Of a DNA stretch of 64,000 nt, positions 44,143-53,719 are shown piece by piece. How positions within the stretch are numbered: position 1 is the first letter of the stretch; every line of letters begins with the position of its first letter. Origin of the DNA: Ulvibacter litoralis (GTDB lineage: Bacteria > Bacteroidota > Bacteroidia > Flavobacteriales > Flavobacteriaceae); NCBI RefSeq assembly GCF_900102055.1, contig NZ_FNBA01000004.1, positions 62,001 to 126,000 on the forward strand, in the 5' to 3' direction. The notes below the pieces were generated by a model. The model was not told where the DNA came from and did no database searches. It worked only from the letters and a program-made list of their open reading frames with translations. Made by a program: the position numbers and the translations under genes.

Positions 44143-47013
44143 ATGAAATTAGGAACTACTTTAAGAGCTTCCGTAATAGGGGCTGCCATTTTAGCTTTTT
44201 GTTTTACATCTTGTAAAGACAAAGCGACCACGAAAGTTGAGGATTCTGCGAAACTTTCCGTAGAATTTGAAAAATATGAACTCGCAAACGGATTGGATGT
44301 TATTCTACATCAAGATAAGAGTGACCCCATAGTTTCCGTAGCCATTCAATATGGAGTTGGTTCAAATAGAGAAAAAACAGGAAGAACTGGATTTGCCCAT
44401 TTATTTGAGCACATGTTGTTTCAAGAATCTGAAAATGTACCACAAGATCAATTCTTCAAAAAAATACAAGATGCTGGTGGAACCCTAAATGGAGGTACTT
44501 GGAAAGATGGTACGGTATATTATGAAATTGTTCCTAATAATGCGCTAGAAACGGTTTTATGGATGGAAAGTGACCGTATGGGCTTTTTAATTAATACTGT
44601 TACCGAGTCTGCATTTACCAATCAGCAAGAAGTAGTTCAAAACGAGAAAAGACAACGCGTAGATAATAATCCATACGGACATACAAGTTGGGTGTTGGAT
44701 AAAAATTTATATCCAGAAGGGCATCCTTACAATTGGCAAGTAATTGGTGAATTGGTCGATCTTCAAAATGCGACTGTAGATGATGTAAAAGAGTTTTACG
44801 ATAAGTTTTATGGTCCTAATAATGCAACATTAGTATTGGCAGGTGATTTTGAAACGGCAGAAGCGAAGGCATTAATTGAGAAGTATTTTGGCGAAATTAA
44901 ACGTCGTCAAGAAGTACTTCCAATGAAACCACAACCGGTTTCTCTTTCTGAAACAAAACGTTTTTATCACGAAGATAACTTTGCAACAGCACCGCAATTA
45001 AATATGGTTTGGCCAACAATTGAGCAATATACGGATGATGCGTATGCGCTGGATTTTTTAGCCGAAATTTTATCTAGCGGAAAAAAAGCACCGCTATATA
45101 AAGTCCTGGTAAAAGAGAAAGATTTAACGTCTAGAACGGTTGCCTATGGAAATGCACAAGAACTTGCCGGCGAATTTCAAATTTCAATTACAGCGAATAA
45201 TGGTAAAAGTCTGAAAGATGTAGAAGCAGCCATTTTTGAAGCTTTTGCTCTTTTTGAAAAAGAAGGCGTAACCGATCGCGATATTGAACGTATTAAAGCT
45301 GGTTTGGAAACACAATTTTACAACGGAATTAGTAGCGTGTTAGGGAAATCATTTCAATTAGCACAATACAATGTGTTTGCTGGAGATCCAGGTTTTATTG
45401 AAACAGATATCGAAAATATTAAAAAGGTAACTAAGGAAGATGTCGTTCGTGTATACGAAACCTACATAAAAGGAAAACCTTATGTAATGACCAGTTTTGT
45501 GCCTAAAGGACAAGTAGCGTTAATTGCAGACAACTCTATAAAAGCACCTGTTGTTGAAGAAGAAATTAAAGAAAATGTTGAAACGAAAGTGGAAGATGCT
45601 ACTACTGAAATAGTAAAAACACCTTCGTCATTCGACAGATCTATTGAACCTGCACAAGGAGCGTCTCCAGCTTTGAATATACCTACAAGTTGGAAGTCGG
45701 AACTTAAAAATGGCATAAAAGTATATGGAATTGAACAAAATGAGATTCCGACCGTTAATTTTAGCTTGGTTATTGAAGGAGGTCACTTGTTAGATGATAA
45801 AAATAAAAATGGAGTTGCCAACTTAATGACCGACATTATGATGGAAGGAACTGCTAATAAAACCCCTGAGCAGTTAGAAGAAGAAATCGAATTGTTAGGC
45901 GCTTCTATCAATATGTACACAACAAACGAATCTATTACTATTCGTGGAAATACCTTAGTTCGAAATTTTGATAAAACCATCAAATTAATTGAGGAAATCT
46001 TATTAGAACCTCGATGGGATGAAGAAGAGTTTGCACGTATTAAAACAAAAACAATCAATCAGATAAAACGTTCTGAAGCAGATCCAAATGCTGTTGCTGG
46101 ACGTGTTTATAATAAATTATTATACGGAGAAGATCACATATTTAGTCTGCCAGCGAGCGGTACTGAAGCGTCTGTAGAAGCAATTACAATTAATGACTTA
46201 AAAGCATTTTATACTAAGAATTTTTCTCCTTCAGTAAGTACTTTTCAAGTAGTAGGAAAAATCAATCAAGAAAAAGCATTGCGAAGTCTGCATGATCTAG
46301 AAGAGCGTTGGGCAGCCAAAGAAGTTGTGATTCCAGAATATCCAATCGCAAATACGAGAGACAAAGCATCTCTTTACTTTGTAGATATTCCAGGAGCTAA
46401 ACAATCAGTTATTAATATTGGATACATCGCAATGCCAAGAACAGACGCCGATTTCTATCCTGCAGAAGTGATGAATTACAAATTAGGGGGTTCTTTTTCT
46501 GGCAATGTAAATCTTATTTTGCGTGAAGAGAAAGGTTATACCTACGGCGCTAGAACTGGATTTAGCGGAAGTAAAATTCCAGGAAAGTTTACAGCATCGT
46601 CTAGTGTTCGTACCAATACAACGGGCGAATCTGTAAAAATTTTCAAGGAGCAAATAGAAGCCTATAAAAATGGTATTTCTGAAGAGGATTTAGAATTTAC
46701 TAAAAACGCAATGGTTAAATCGAATGCACGTCGTTTCGAGACACAATTTAATTTGTTACGTATGTTGCAAGAAATGAGCGCGTACGATTTACCAGCGAAT
46801 TACATTGAAGGTGAAGAGAAAGTAATTAACGAAATGACCTTAGAACGTCACAAAGAACTTGCAAATAAATACTTAGATGCCTCTAAAATGGCGTATGTAG
46901 TAGTTGGTGATGCGGCGACCCAATTTTCACAATTCAAGAAAATGGATTTTGATGAAGTACTCTTAGTCGATAAAGATGGGGAAGAGGTTAAACTTGAAAA
47001 TGTGAAGATGTAA
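44143..47013 (+). CDS. Two-domain M16 zinc metallopeptidase lipoprotein
   Basis: A 956-residue protein made of two fused M16 (insulinase-like) modules. Lipobox at FTSC (C24). The N-terminal module has the inverted zinc motif HLFEH (86-90) and the distal glutamate region QQEVVQNEKRQRVD. The C-terminal module (from about residue 515) keeps the fold (NPTVNFSLVIEGGHLL, EEKGYTYGARTGFSG) but has no HxxEH, as usual for the inactive partner half. It degrades peptides in the periplasm. A Glu/Lys-rich linker joins the halves. Confidence 0.92.
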   Translation: MKLGTTLRASVIGAAILAFCFTSCKDKATTKVEDSAKLSVEFEKYELANGLDVILHQDKSDPIVSVAIQYGVGSNREKTGRTGFAHLFEHMLFQESENVPQDQFFKKIQDAGGTLNGGTWKDGTVYYEIVPNNALETVLWMESDRMGFLINTVTESAFTNQQEVVQNEKRQRVDNNPYGHTSWVLDKNLYPEGHPYNWQVIGELVDLQNATVDDVKEFYDKFYGPNNATLVLAGDFETAEAKALIEKYFGEIKRRQEVLPMKPQPVSLSETKRFYHEDNFATAPQLNMVWPTIEQYTDDAYALDFLAEILSSGKKAPLYKVLVKEKDLTSRTVAYGNAQELAGEFQISITANNGKSLKDVEAAIFEAFALFEKEGVTDRDIERIKAGLETQFYNGISSVLGKSFQLAQYNVFAGDPGFIETDIENIKKVTKEDVVRVYETYIKGKPYVMTSFVPKGQVALIADNSIKAPVVEEEIKENVETKVEDATTEIVKTPSSFDRSIEPAQGASPALNIPTSWKSELKNGIKVYGIEQNEIPTVNFSLVIEGGHLLDDKNKNGVANLMTDIMMEGTANKTPEQLEEEIELLGASINMYTTNESITIRGNTLVRNFDKTIKLIEEILLEPRWDEEEFARIKTKTINQIKRSEADPNAVAGRVYNKLLYGEDHIFSLPASGTEASVEAITINDLKAFYTKNFSPSVSTFQVVGKINQEKALRSLHDLEERWAAKEVVIPEYPIANTRDKASLYFVDIPGAKQSVINIGYIAMPRTDADFYPAEVMNYKLGGSFSGNVNLILREEKGYTYGARTGFSGSKIPGKFTASSSVRTNTTGESVKIFKEQIEAYKNGISEEDLEFTKNAMVKSNARRFETQFNLLRMLQEMSAYDLPANYIEGEEKVINEMTLERHKELANKYLDASKMAYVVVGDAATQFSQFKKMDFDEVLLVDKDGEEVKLENVKM

Positions 47014-47032
47014 TTGTTTTCAAATAGCTTAC

Positions 47033-47120
47033 AAAAGAGATTGTTTAAAAAGTAATACTTAATGTCTATTCGACCTGACAAATCGAATAACATCTACTTT
47101 TTTGACAATCTCTTTTTTTT
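47033..47120. terminator. Long bidirectional terminator hairpin
   Basis: AAAAGAGATTG...AAAAAGTA (47033-47054) pairs with TACTTTTTTGACAATCTC (47095 on) over 22 bp with two mismatches. Inside, ATGT-C-TATTCGA pairs with TCGAATA-ACAT. It is flanked by A and T runs and lies between the convergent M16 and AAA+ genes, so it can stop both. Confidence 0.85.
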
Positions 47121-47144
47121 GTTTTCTTCGGAAAGGTTTACGGT

Positions 47145-48476
47145 TTAGAAGAGTTTGTTTTCCTTAATAATTTCTTTACGAATGCCTTCTGTAAAAAGGT
47201 CTAGCGGAAGTATTTTACTCTTTTTACTCAGTACTTTCAAACTGCAATACTGAATGATATTTATAATATTAGAACCACTTAGTTCATACTTTTCTGAAAT
47301 CTCTTCCAAGTTTATTTCTGGACTTAATTTCAGCTTTTTAGGCAAATTAGTTTTCCATAATTGCAAGCGTTCTTTGGCGGAAGGTAACTGAAACTCACAC
47401 ACTGACTGAAACCGTCTTAAAAAAGAATCGTCTATATTATCTTTAAAGTTGGAAGCTAAAATCACCAAACCTGGATGCGACTCTACGCGTTGTAATAAAT
47501 AGGAAACTTCCTGATTTGCATATTTATCGTGTGCGTCTCGAACGTTGGTACGTTTTCCAAAAATAGCATCGGCTTCATCAAAAAAGAGAATCCAATCTTT
47601 ATGTGCCGCTTTGTCAAACAAGCTGGAAAGATTTTTCTCTGTTTCTCCAATGTATTTTGAAACGACTGTAGACAAATCTATTCGGTACACTGGGCGATTG
47701 GTGTATTTTCCCAATAAGGAAGCGGTAAGTGTTTTTCCGGTACCTGGAGGTCCGTGAAACAATACACGATACCCTGCTTTTACACGGTCTTTCATTCCCC
47801 AGCTTTCAAGAAATGTCGGATTGTGAAGCAACCAGATTTCAAGATCTTTAATGTCTTCTTTTGTTCGAGGGTTTAATACTAAATCTTCCCACTCTAAAGC
47901 GGTTTCTAACTTTTCAGCAGGAAACTGCGCGCTCATTTTTGGTGTCGGAACCTCACCAGTAGTGACCAAATAAAAAGTTTCAGAATACAGCGCTATTTTT
48001 CCTGCAAAAATAGGTTCTCCAGCAGGAGCTGTTTCTAAGTAAAGGATTTTATTTTTTTCTAGGACGTTACTTTCAGAAAATAATTGAATACATGTTAATC
48101 GTTGGTGTAAATTATTCCCTGCAAGTATAAATTGAACGGTTTCACCTGTTGGTAAAATTCCGCGGTGTTGTTTTCCTTTCACGCCACCAAATTGTGGTAA
48201 ATCGGTTCCAGACGGATACGCTTCCGCAATGCAGTTCAATAGAAATTGGGGCAGCACATGTGGTGTTAACGCTACCAAAAAAACAATTGTTTCTAACTGC
48301 GATAGTTTTGAATCTTTTATAAATTGACCTGTAACAGACTTTCCTAGTTTTTCAATAGGTAGGACAGGGGCGTCAGTAGTAATGTCTCCATTTGGATTTT
48401 TAATACGCCACGCAATTAGTTCTTTCAGAAAAGAAAAAAGAAGCGTTAATTCTGTGTTTATGAGTTTTGTATTCAT
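47145..48476 (-). CDS. AAA+ ATPase of the eCIS locus
   Basis: A 443-residue ATPase. An N-terminal domain of about 200 residues is followed by an AAA+ module: Walker A GPPGTGKT (242-249), Walker B ILFFDEAD (296-303) and LASNFKDNIDDSFLRRFQS (sensor and arginine finger). An AAA+ ATPase of this layout (Afp15-like) is a core component of extracellular contractile injection systems and is thought to help particle assembly or sheath turnover. It is the last gene of the leftward eCIS operon, 17 bp after the patatin gene. Confidence 0.85.
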   Translation of the reverse strand: MNTKLINTELTLLFSFLKELIAWRIKNPNGDITTDAPVLPIEKLGKSVTGQFIKDSKLSQLETIVFLVALTPHVLPQFLLNCIAEAYPSGTDLPQFGGVKGKQHRGILPTGETVQFILAGNNLHQRLTCIQLFSESNVLEKNKILYLETAPAGEPIFAGKIALYSETFYLVTTGEVPTPKMSAQFPAEKLETALEWEDLVLNPRTKEDIKDLEIWLLHNPTFLESWGMKDRVKAGYRVLFHGPPGTGKTLTASLLGKYTNRPVYRIDLSTVVSKYIGETEKNLSSLFDKAAHKDWILFFDEADAIFGKRTNVRDAHDKYANQEVSYLLQRVESHPGLVILASNFKDNIDDSFLRRFQSVCEFQLPSAKERLQLWKTNLPKKLKLSPEINLEEISEKYELSGSNIINIIQYCSLKVLSKKSKILPLDLFTEGIRKEIIKENKLF

Positions 48477-48493
48477 GTGAGGTTTGCTTTGTA

Positions 48494-51100
48494 TTAAAAG
48501 GTTATTTCAGGATTTTCATTTTTCTCAATTTTATGCGTATTTATCAATCCTTCAATTTCTGTAAATTGTTCTCGCAACAAAGGATGCTTCAAAATCGCTT
48601 TGATGTAATTTACACTGCTTTTGCTGAGGTGTCTAGAAAGCGTTGGCTCGTAATATTCCCAAGGGTCAAAAAAGTCTTTATCGGGCTTTTCAGTAAGGGT
48701 TAAAATTAATGTATTTTCAATCGCTAGAAAATCAACTAGTTTATTTTCAATTGTTTCATCTGAAATTTCACCGCTAAAAAAGCTTTCAACATCACTTAAC
48801 GAAACCTTATGCGGCATAAATATTTTGAAATAACGAACACCACCATTCGATGTTTTTTCCCAATTGGTTAGATAATCACTTAGGTAGCCCGGAATTTTAT
48901 CAAGGTTCAAGCCTGTTTCTAAATCGACCATGATATTATCGGCTTCATTCTCCCTTTTGTCAATATGTGTGAGCTTGTTTTCGCGTTTAAATTTTTCAAT
49001 TAAATAATTTACGTACAATGTTTTACTATTTATGATTTCGATATAGGCTATTTGTTTGTCACCCAAAACACGCTGATCTCGTAGTAAATAATTATGTAAG
49101 TCTAAACAGCCCAATAAACCACTATTGTCTATAGCGCCAGCGTCTATGTAATGACCGTAACCTGGTATTTTTGCAGCGGGACTAAGCATGGGAAAACGAT
49201 TTGTTGTAGAAACAGCTTGGTAAAAAGGCAATGTTTTATTGTTAGACAAATCGGCTAGATTTTCAGAATACGGGAAAATATCATTGAAATTATGTTGTTT
49301 CACCGACCATAAAATACCTCTACTACCGTTGGTTGCAGCCGTATTCATAATTAATGATGGGAAATACCCATTTCTATTAAAAGCTTCCTTCCAATAATCT
49401 CTAAAAGAAGTCTCAGAGAGTTTTGAGTTTTTTATATTCTGAATGTTATTTTGATATTTTACCATCGCATAATAAGGCCTATCGCGTAATCCTATACGTT
49501 GGTTAAACGGCCAAAGCTTCCGATAACTATCCAATCCGAAGGTTAGTGTTAAGTCAAGAGAGGTGTAGTTTTGATGAGCTAAGGTGTCTATTTTATGCTG
49601 AATGCGTTGTGTATTGTTACCATCTTCTTTGTACAAACCTGTGTACAACGCCAGTCCTAACGAACCACCTGAAGCACCCGATAAAGCAATACTTTGGTTT
49701 AATAATTTTCCGTTCGTTTCTTGCTGAAGGGTGTTTAATACATTTAGCGTCCAAACGTTTGCTTTTAAACCTCCTCCGTGAGAAGCAATGAAAAATAAAG
49801 TGTTGTCTTTTTTGGCTTGCAGGCTATCAATAAATACAGCTTCCGGAATTTCATTTTTAGTGTTTTCTACGAGGTCTAATTCGTGTACTCGAACTTCTAC
49901 GTTTGCAAAGTTAGAAATACAGACCAAGAGAAGTATAGTTATTATGGCGCCAAAAATAATACGGTAGGTTTGACTTCCGAATAAATTGATGCGTTTTGCT
50001 ACAAAAAAGTACTTTCCAAAATTGGCTATTAAATAGTAATACAGGTAAAAAAAAGCGAGTAAAATAGGAATTCCATTAAAAAGTCCCCAATCATAGATAC
50101 TAGCTAACGTACAGTAGAATAAGAAGACAAAGGCACCCACAAAATTAACAGCAAAAAGTAAAATGTAGTTTTCCGATTTTTCGAAAAATCGAATACTGTT
50201 TATAAAAACGCTGTAACCAATATGTAACGATCCTGAAAGAGTTTTGTTCACTACGGAAAGTTTTGTTCTTAAAAGACGGAAAAAGAAATAATTGAATAAA
50301 AAAGAATAACTGGTTAATAGCAATAAAACAAATCCGCCAGGGCTAAAATTTCCCACACTCAATGTAGCGATAAGAAGTAAAATACTTATAATAACAATTA
50401 CCAAATACCAAATCCCAAGACGTTTGTAAAAGCCATTTAGAATATCAATATTTCTTTGGCGTTCAATGGCTCCTAATTTAGTTCCATCTGCATGTTTTTC
50501 AATACTGAGTTTTGATATTTTCTCTTTTAAATAAATGTAAAGTATAAAAGGAATGAGTATTAAAATATAGACAGTGATTTTTACGGCACTAAACGGAAAC
50601 GTTTCAAAGATTAAGTTTGGTTTAAAGCTGCTCATGATAAAATGAATCCAAACGCCGTGAATTAATATCCCTGTGAAATAGCGAAGATAGTTCGCCCAAT
50701 TATCGGGCACATAACCCGTATCTTTTTTTGTGGTAAAAACAAAAACTGGAAACTTTTTTAAAAACCAAAACTTGATAGGATGAACCTTATGCCATTCAGT
50801 ATAATCGCCAGAGTTATTTAAATCGGCAGCATAATAGGTATAAATAGGGAAGTGAGAAAGCGCAATAGCCAATGCGTTTATAAATAAAAATGATAAAAAT
50901 AAAGAGACCCAATTGCCTTCCATTAAATCGACAAGCATTGTAAATGCCTGATCCATTTGCGTAAGTAACAATAAAATGATACAAATCACAACAAGACTTA
51001 AAAAGGACGATCGTACAAAGTTTTTTATAGACCGTATAAAATGGTTTAAAGCTGTTATAAATTTTTCAAAAGCAGTTGTTTCAGTCTTGACAGTTTCCAT
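48494..51100 (-). CDS. Membrane-anchored patatin-like phospholipase in the eCIS operon
   Basis: An 868-residue protein. The N-terminal 400 residues carry about nine membrane spans. The C-terminal half is patatin-like: a Gly-rich oxyanion motif (SHGGGLKA, near 436), the nucleophile elbow SGASGG (S477) and the catalytic Asp in IDAGAIDNSG (D653). Patatins hydrolyse phospholipids. Located between the ATPase and the CHAP genes, it could be an eCIS-associated lipase or one that lyses the producing cell to release particles. The role is inferred from context only. Confidence 0.8.
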   Translation of the reverse strand: METVKTETTAFEKFITALNHFIRSIKNFVRSSFLSLVVICIILLLLTQMDQAFTMLVDLMEGNWVSLFLSFLFINALAIALSHFPIYTYYAADLNNSGDYTEWHKVHPIKFWFLKKFPVFVFTTKKDTGYVPDNWANYLRYFTGILIHGVWIHFIMSSFKPNLIFETFPFSAVKITVYILILIPFILYIYLKEKISKLSIEKHADGTKLGAIERQRNIDILNGFYKRLGIWYLVIVIISILLLIATLSVGNFSPGGFVLLLLTSYSFLFNYFFFRLLRTKLSVVNKTLSGSLHIGYSVFINSIRFFEKSENYILLFAVNFVGAFVFLFYCTLASIYDWGLFNGIPILLAFFYLYYYLIANFGKYFFVAKRINLFGSQTYRIIFGAIITILLLVCISNFANVEVRVHELDLVENTKNEIPEAVFIDSLQAKKDNTLFFIASHGGGLKANVWTLNVLNTLQQETNGKLLNQSIALSGASGGSLGLALYTGLYKEDGNNTQRIQHKIDTLAHQNYTSLDLTLTFGLDSYRKLWPFNQRIGLRDRPYYAMVKYQNNIQNIKNSKLSETSFRDYWKEAFNRNGYFPSLIMNTAATNGSRGILWSVKQHNFNDIFPYSENLADLSNNKTLPFYQAVSTTNRFPMLSPAAKIPGYGHYIDAGAIDNSGLLGCLDLHNYLLRDQRVLGDKQIAYIEIINSKTLYVNYLIEKFKRENKLTHIDKRENEADNIMVDLETGLNLDKIPGYLSDYLTNWEKTSNGGVRYFKIFMPHKVSLSDVESFFSGEISDETIENKLVDFLAIENTLILTLTEKPDKDFFDPWEYYEPTLSRHLSKSSVNYIKAILKHPLLREQFTEIEGLINTHKIEKNENPEITF

Positions 51101-51175
51101 AAATACATATAAACATCTAATTTACAGATAAAAATAAATGTAGCGCAATCGATTGTCCTGTAATCGTAGGGGGAT

Positions 51176-52000
51176 TTACCCTAAAGTTAACGGATCAATA
51201 GAGAACACGTCTAATTTGGAACGCTGAAAATTTCGAGTCCGTTTCATAACTGCAATTCCATTTCTAGAACCTGCTTCGTTAGTGTTGCCTTCAATCGTTT
51301 CAATAACATCGTCTTTAATCGCAGTAATGATTCCAGTGTGTGTCCAATCGTAGGTTGATTTTTGCAATAAAAAAAGATCTCCAGGCTTCATTAATGATGG
51401 ATCTTTTCTAATTTTTTGATATCTATGTAACAACCCCTTTTCAAGTCCTTTTGTTCCCACCGTATCGCAACTGTAGGTTAACGGAAATAAGGTTTTAAAG
51501 TTTTTACCTACCGTACTTGCCGCTTGATCAATAATTGTTTGTGCAAACCCCATACACCAATACCAACTAGAACCTTCATGTCCGTCCATGTACGCACGTA
51601 CCCAAGGTCCAGAATTGGAGGCTCCTTTAATTTGTAATTCATACGGAAAACTAGCTAAATGGTTTTCGGCAGCTTTTACGACCAAAGTTCTAACATCAGT
51701 TTCGGCAGTAGAAAGTGTGAAAGCGCGTTCCATAGTGCCGCATAATTTGGAAAAAACTTCTTGATTTACAATTCCTGAAACAGGCAAATTCATTTCGATT
51801 TGGTAGTTTTTTACCGCCTTCTCGGTTGCAGGTCCAAAGTCTCCATCAATAGCTGTTACAGTTCCGCTAGAAGGATGCTGAATGGCATACAATGACAACC
51901 ATGATTGAATTTTCATAACATCTTTTCGGTTGTTTGAGGTGCCGCGTCTTTTTTGAGTGGATTTGATCGTTAACTCTTTTAAATAGGATGTTTTTTTCAT
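51176..52000 (-). CDS. Peptidoglycan-binding CHAP amidase/peptidase in the eCIS operon
   Basis: A 274-residue cytosolic-looking protein without a signal peptide. An N-terminal peptidoglycan-binding module (about 25-90, VTAIDGDFGPATEKAVKNYQ) precedes a CHAP domain with C149 (WYWCMGFAQ), H221 (DWTHTGII) and an acidic/amide residue near ETIEGNTNE. CHAP enzymes cut peptidoglycan peptides. Lack of a signal peptide and its place in the operon suggest it is a particle-borne wall hydrolase, or is used in lytic release. Confidence 0.82.
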   Translation of the reverse strand: MKKTSYLKELTIKSTQKRRGTSNNRKDVMKIQSWLSLYAIQHPSSGTVTAIDGDFGPATEKAVKNYQIEMNLPVSGIVNQEVFSKLCGTMERAFTLSTAETDVRTLVVKAAENHLASFPYELQIKGASNSGPWVRAYMDGHEGSSWYWCMGFAQTIIDQAASTVGKNFKTLFPLTYSCDTVGTKGLEKGLLHRYQKIRKDPSLMKPGDLFLLQKSTYDWTHTGIITAIKDDVIETIEGNTNEAGSRNGIAVMKRTRNFQRSKLDVFSIDPLTLG

Positions 52001-52159
52001 GATGAATAATTTAAAGTACTAATTTACAGTATGTTAAATAGTTGTGCAAGAGGTGATTGCCTATGAATAAAAGGGGTTTTTACTTTTCTGAAAATAAAGT
52101 ACTTGAAAATGGTTCTTTCCGAAGTATACATACGCCTGAAGCTGAAGTGTAATAATGAA

Positions 52160-52735
52160 TTAGGTCGCTGTTAAAATTAACTTTAGCTCCATTGTTGTGG
52201 CGCCTTGCGGTTCTTTTTCGTCGTTTAAATAACTCATAAGAACCAATCTAAATCTGCCTGAAATCCATGTGTGTTTTGAAAAGTTATGGTACGGTTTGTT
52301 ATATACAACGTGTTTAAAATCTATTTCTGCTGCTCCCAACTCCTTTTCAAAATGAGCAATTATCTTTTCTTTACAAGCGGTAAAATGTGATACATACTGA
52401 AGTAATGTATTGTTTTTGGTTTTTTCATAAAATTCAGTTTCGTCCGTTCCACCAGCTTCTTCCCAATAATATTTTGGATAGGTTTTTAAGGTTGTTTCAA
52501 GATTATATATTGCTTTGGTTTCTTCGTAATAGGCATATACCAAGATGAGTTCTTCCATTTCGCCTAATTCAAAAAAGTATTTGTAATTAGGTAAAGTGCC
52601 TCCTCTGTTGTCAAAATCGTTACCTTCTTTTTCAATAACAGTTTCTAACGAATCGCCAATAGAAACACCTCTAAAATTTATACCATCTGTTTTAATAATG
52701 GCTTGGTATAATTCGTTTGTAGCTTTGTTATTCAT
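52160..52735 (-). CDS. Hypothetical protein of the eCIS operon
   Basis: A 191-residue soluble protein starting MNNKATNELYQAIIKTDGIN. A FRGVSIGDSLETVIEKEGND segment and alternating strands give an alpha/beta look; no family recognised. Its start overlaps the end of the TPR gene by 8 bp, so the two are translationally coupled. A cargo chaperone or immunity role is possible but not shown. Confidence 0.55.
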   Translation of the reverse strand: MNNKATNELYQAIIKTDGINFRGVSIGDSLETVIEKEGNDFDNRGGTLPNYKYFFELGEMEELILVYAYYEETKAIYNLETTLKTYPKYYWEEAGGTDETEFYEKTKNNTLLQYVSHFTACKEKIIAHFEKELGAAEIDFKHVVYNKPYHNFSKHTWISGRFRLVLMSYLNDEKEPQGATTMELKLILTAT

Positions 52736-53708
52736 TTGAGTTTGTTGTTATACGTGTAATTAATTCTTTAGCTTGTTCGGTATAATCATCATTCATTTTA
52801 ACTACTTTTCTGAGTAGGGTAATTGCTTCTTTAGCATTTGAATTCATTTCAAGTAAGACCAAAGCTTTATAAAATAAGGCTTTGCTGTTGTTCGTTTTTG
52901 AAAGAACAAAATTGAATGCCTCTAATGCTTCTGTATACTTCCTATTTGCTAGAAGAGTAACACCTTTGTCTATCCTAATTTTATGATTGTTTTGATTCTG
53001 TTTTAAAATAATATTCCATTGTGTAATTGCCTTATCAACTTTGGAAAGTCCTAGATAAATAGAAGCTGCGAGGGTTCTAAAGGTTTCAGAATTGGGCGAA
53101 ATCAAAATACTTTTATTAATTGCTATTTCTGCCAATCCGAAGTTTTTAAAATTGAAATGAATTAAAGCTGTGTAATACCAAACGTACTCTGAAAGCTTTT
53201 CATCTTTTGAAGTTTCCTCCAATACGCCTAATGCTTCTTGATATTTTTGTAATTCGATATAATCTTTAACTAATTGAATTTTAAAATATGCGTCGGTACT
53301 TAAAGATTGTAGGATATACTCCCAAGTATGCGCCGATTTCTGAAATTGTTTTTGATGTTGGTACAAAACAGCAATGCTTTTCCAAGCCATTAATGATTTC
53401 GGACTTAATTCTATACTTTTTAAATAACTCTCTCTCGCTTTGTCTATCTTATTTTGATTGGCATACGCGTGTCCTAAATTTAAAATATAAGTTGCCTTTT
53501 TTTGCTTATCATAGGCCGATTTAAAAAGGGCTTCCGCGTTCTTGTACTTTTTTTCTTGTAATGAAATCATTCCTAAATTATTAAGCGTCGTAGCATAAGT
53601 AGGAGCCACCTTTAAAGCTTCTTTGTATTTTAATTTAGCATCTTCAAAATTTCCATTCAGAAATAGTTTTACTCCTTCATTATTCAACTTTTTTACTTGC
53701 TTATCCAT
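52728..53708 (-). CDS. TPR-repeat protein of the eCIS operon
   Basis: A 326-residue protein made almost wholly of tetratricopeptide repeats: ALKVAPTYATTLNNLGMISL, YILNLGHAYANQNKIDKARE, MAWKSIAVLYQHQKQFQKSA and others up to TLLRKVVKMNDDYTEQ. About eight or nine repeats. No signal peptide. TPR proteins mediate protein contacts. Placed just downstream of the giant DUF4157 gene, it could act as a chaperone for cargo loading. Confidence 0.8.
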   Translation of the reverse strand: MDKQVKKLNNEGVKLFLNGNFEDAKLKYKEALKVAPTYATTLNNLGMISLQEKKYKNAEALFKSAYDKQKKATYILNLGHAYANQNKIDKARESYLKSIELSPKSLMAWKSIAVLYQHQKQFQKSAHTWEYILQSLSTDAYFKIQLVKDYIELQKYQEALGVLEETSKDEKLSEYVWYYTALIHFNFKNFGLAEIAINKSILISPNSETFRTLAASIYLGLSKVDKAITQWNIILKQNQNNHKIRIDKGVTLLANRKYTEALEAFNFVLSKTNNSKALFYKALVLLEMNSNAKEAITLLRKVVKMNDDYTEQAKELITRITTNSNE

Positions 53709-53719
53709 TTCTTTCAGTA

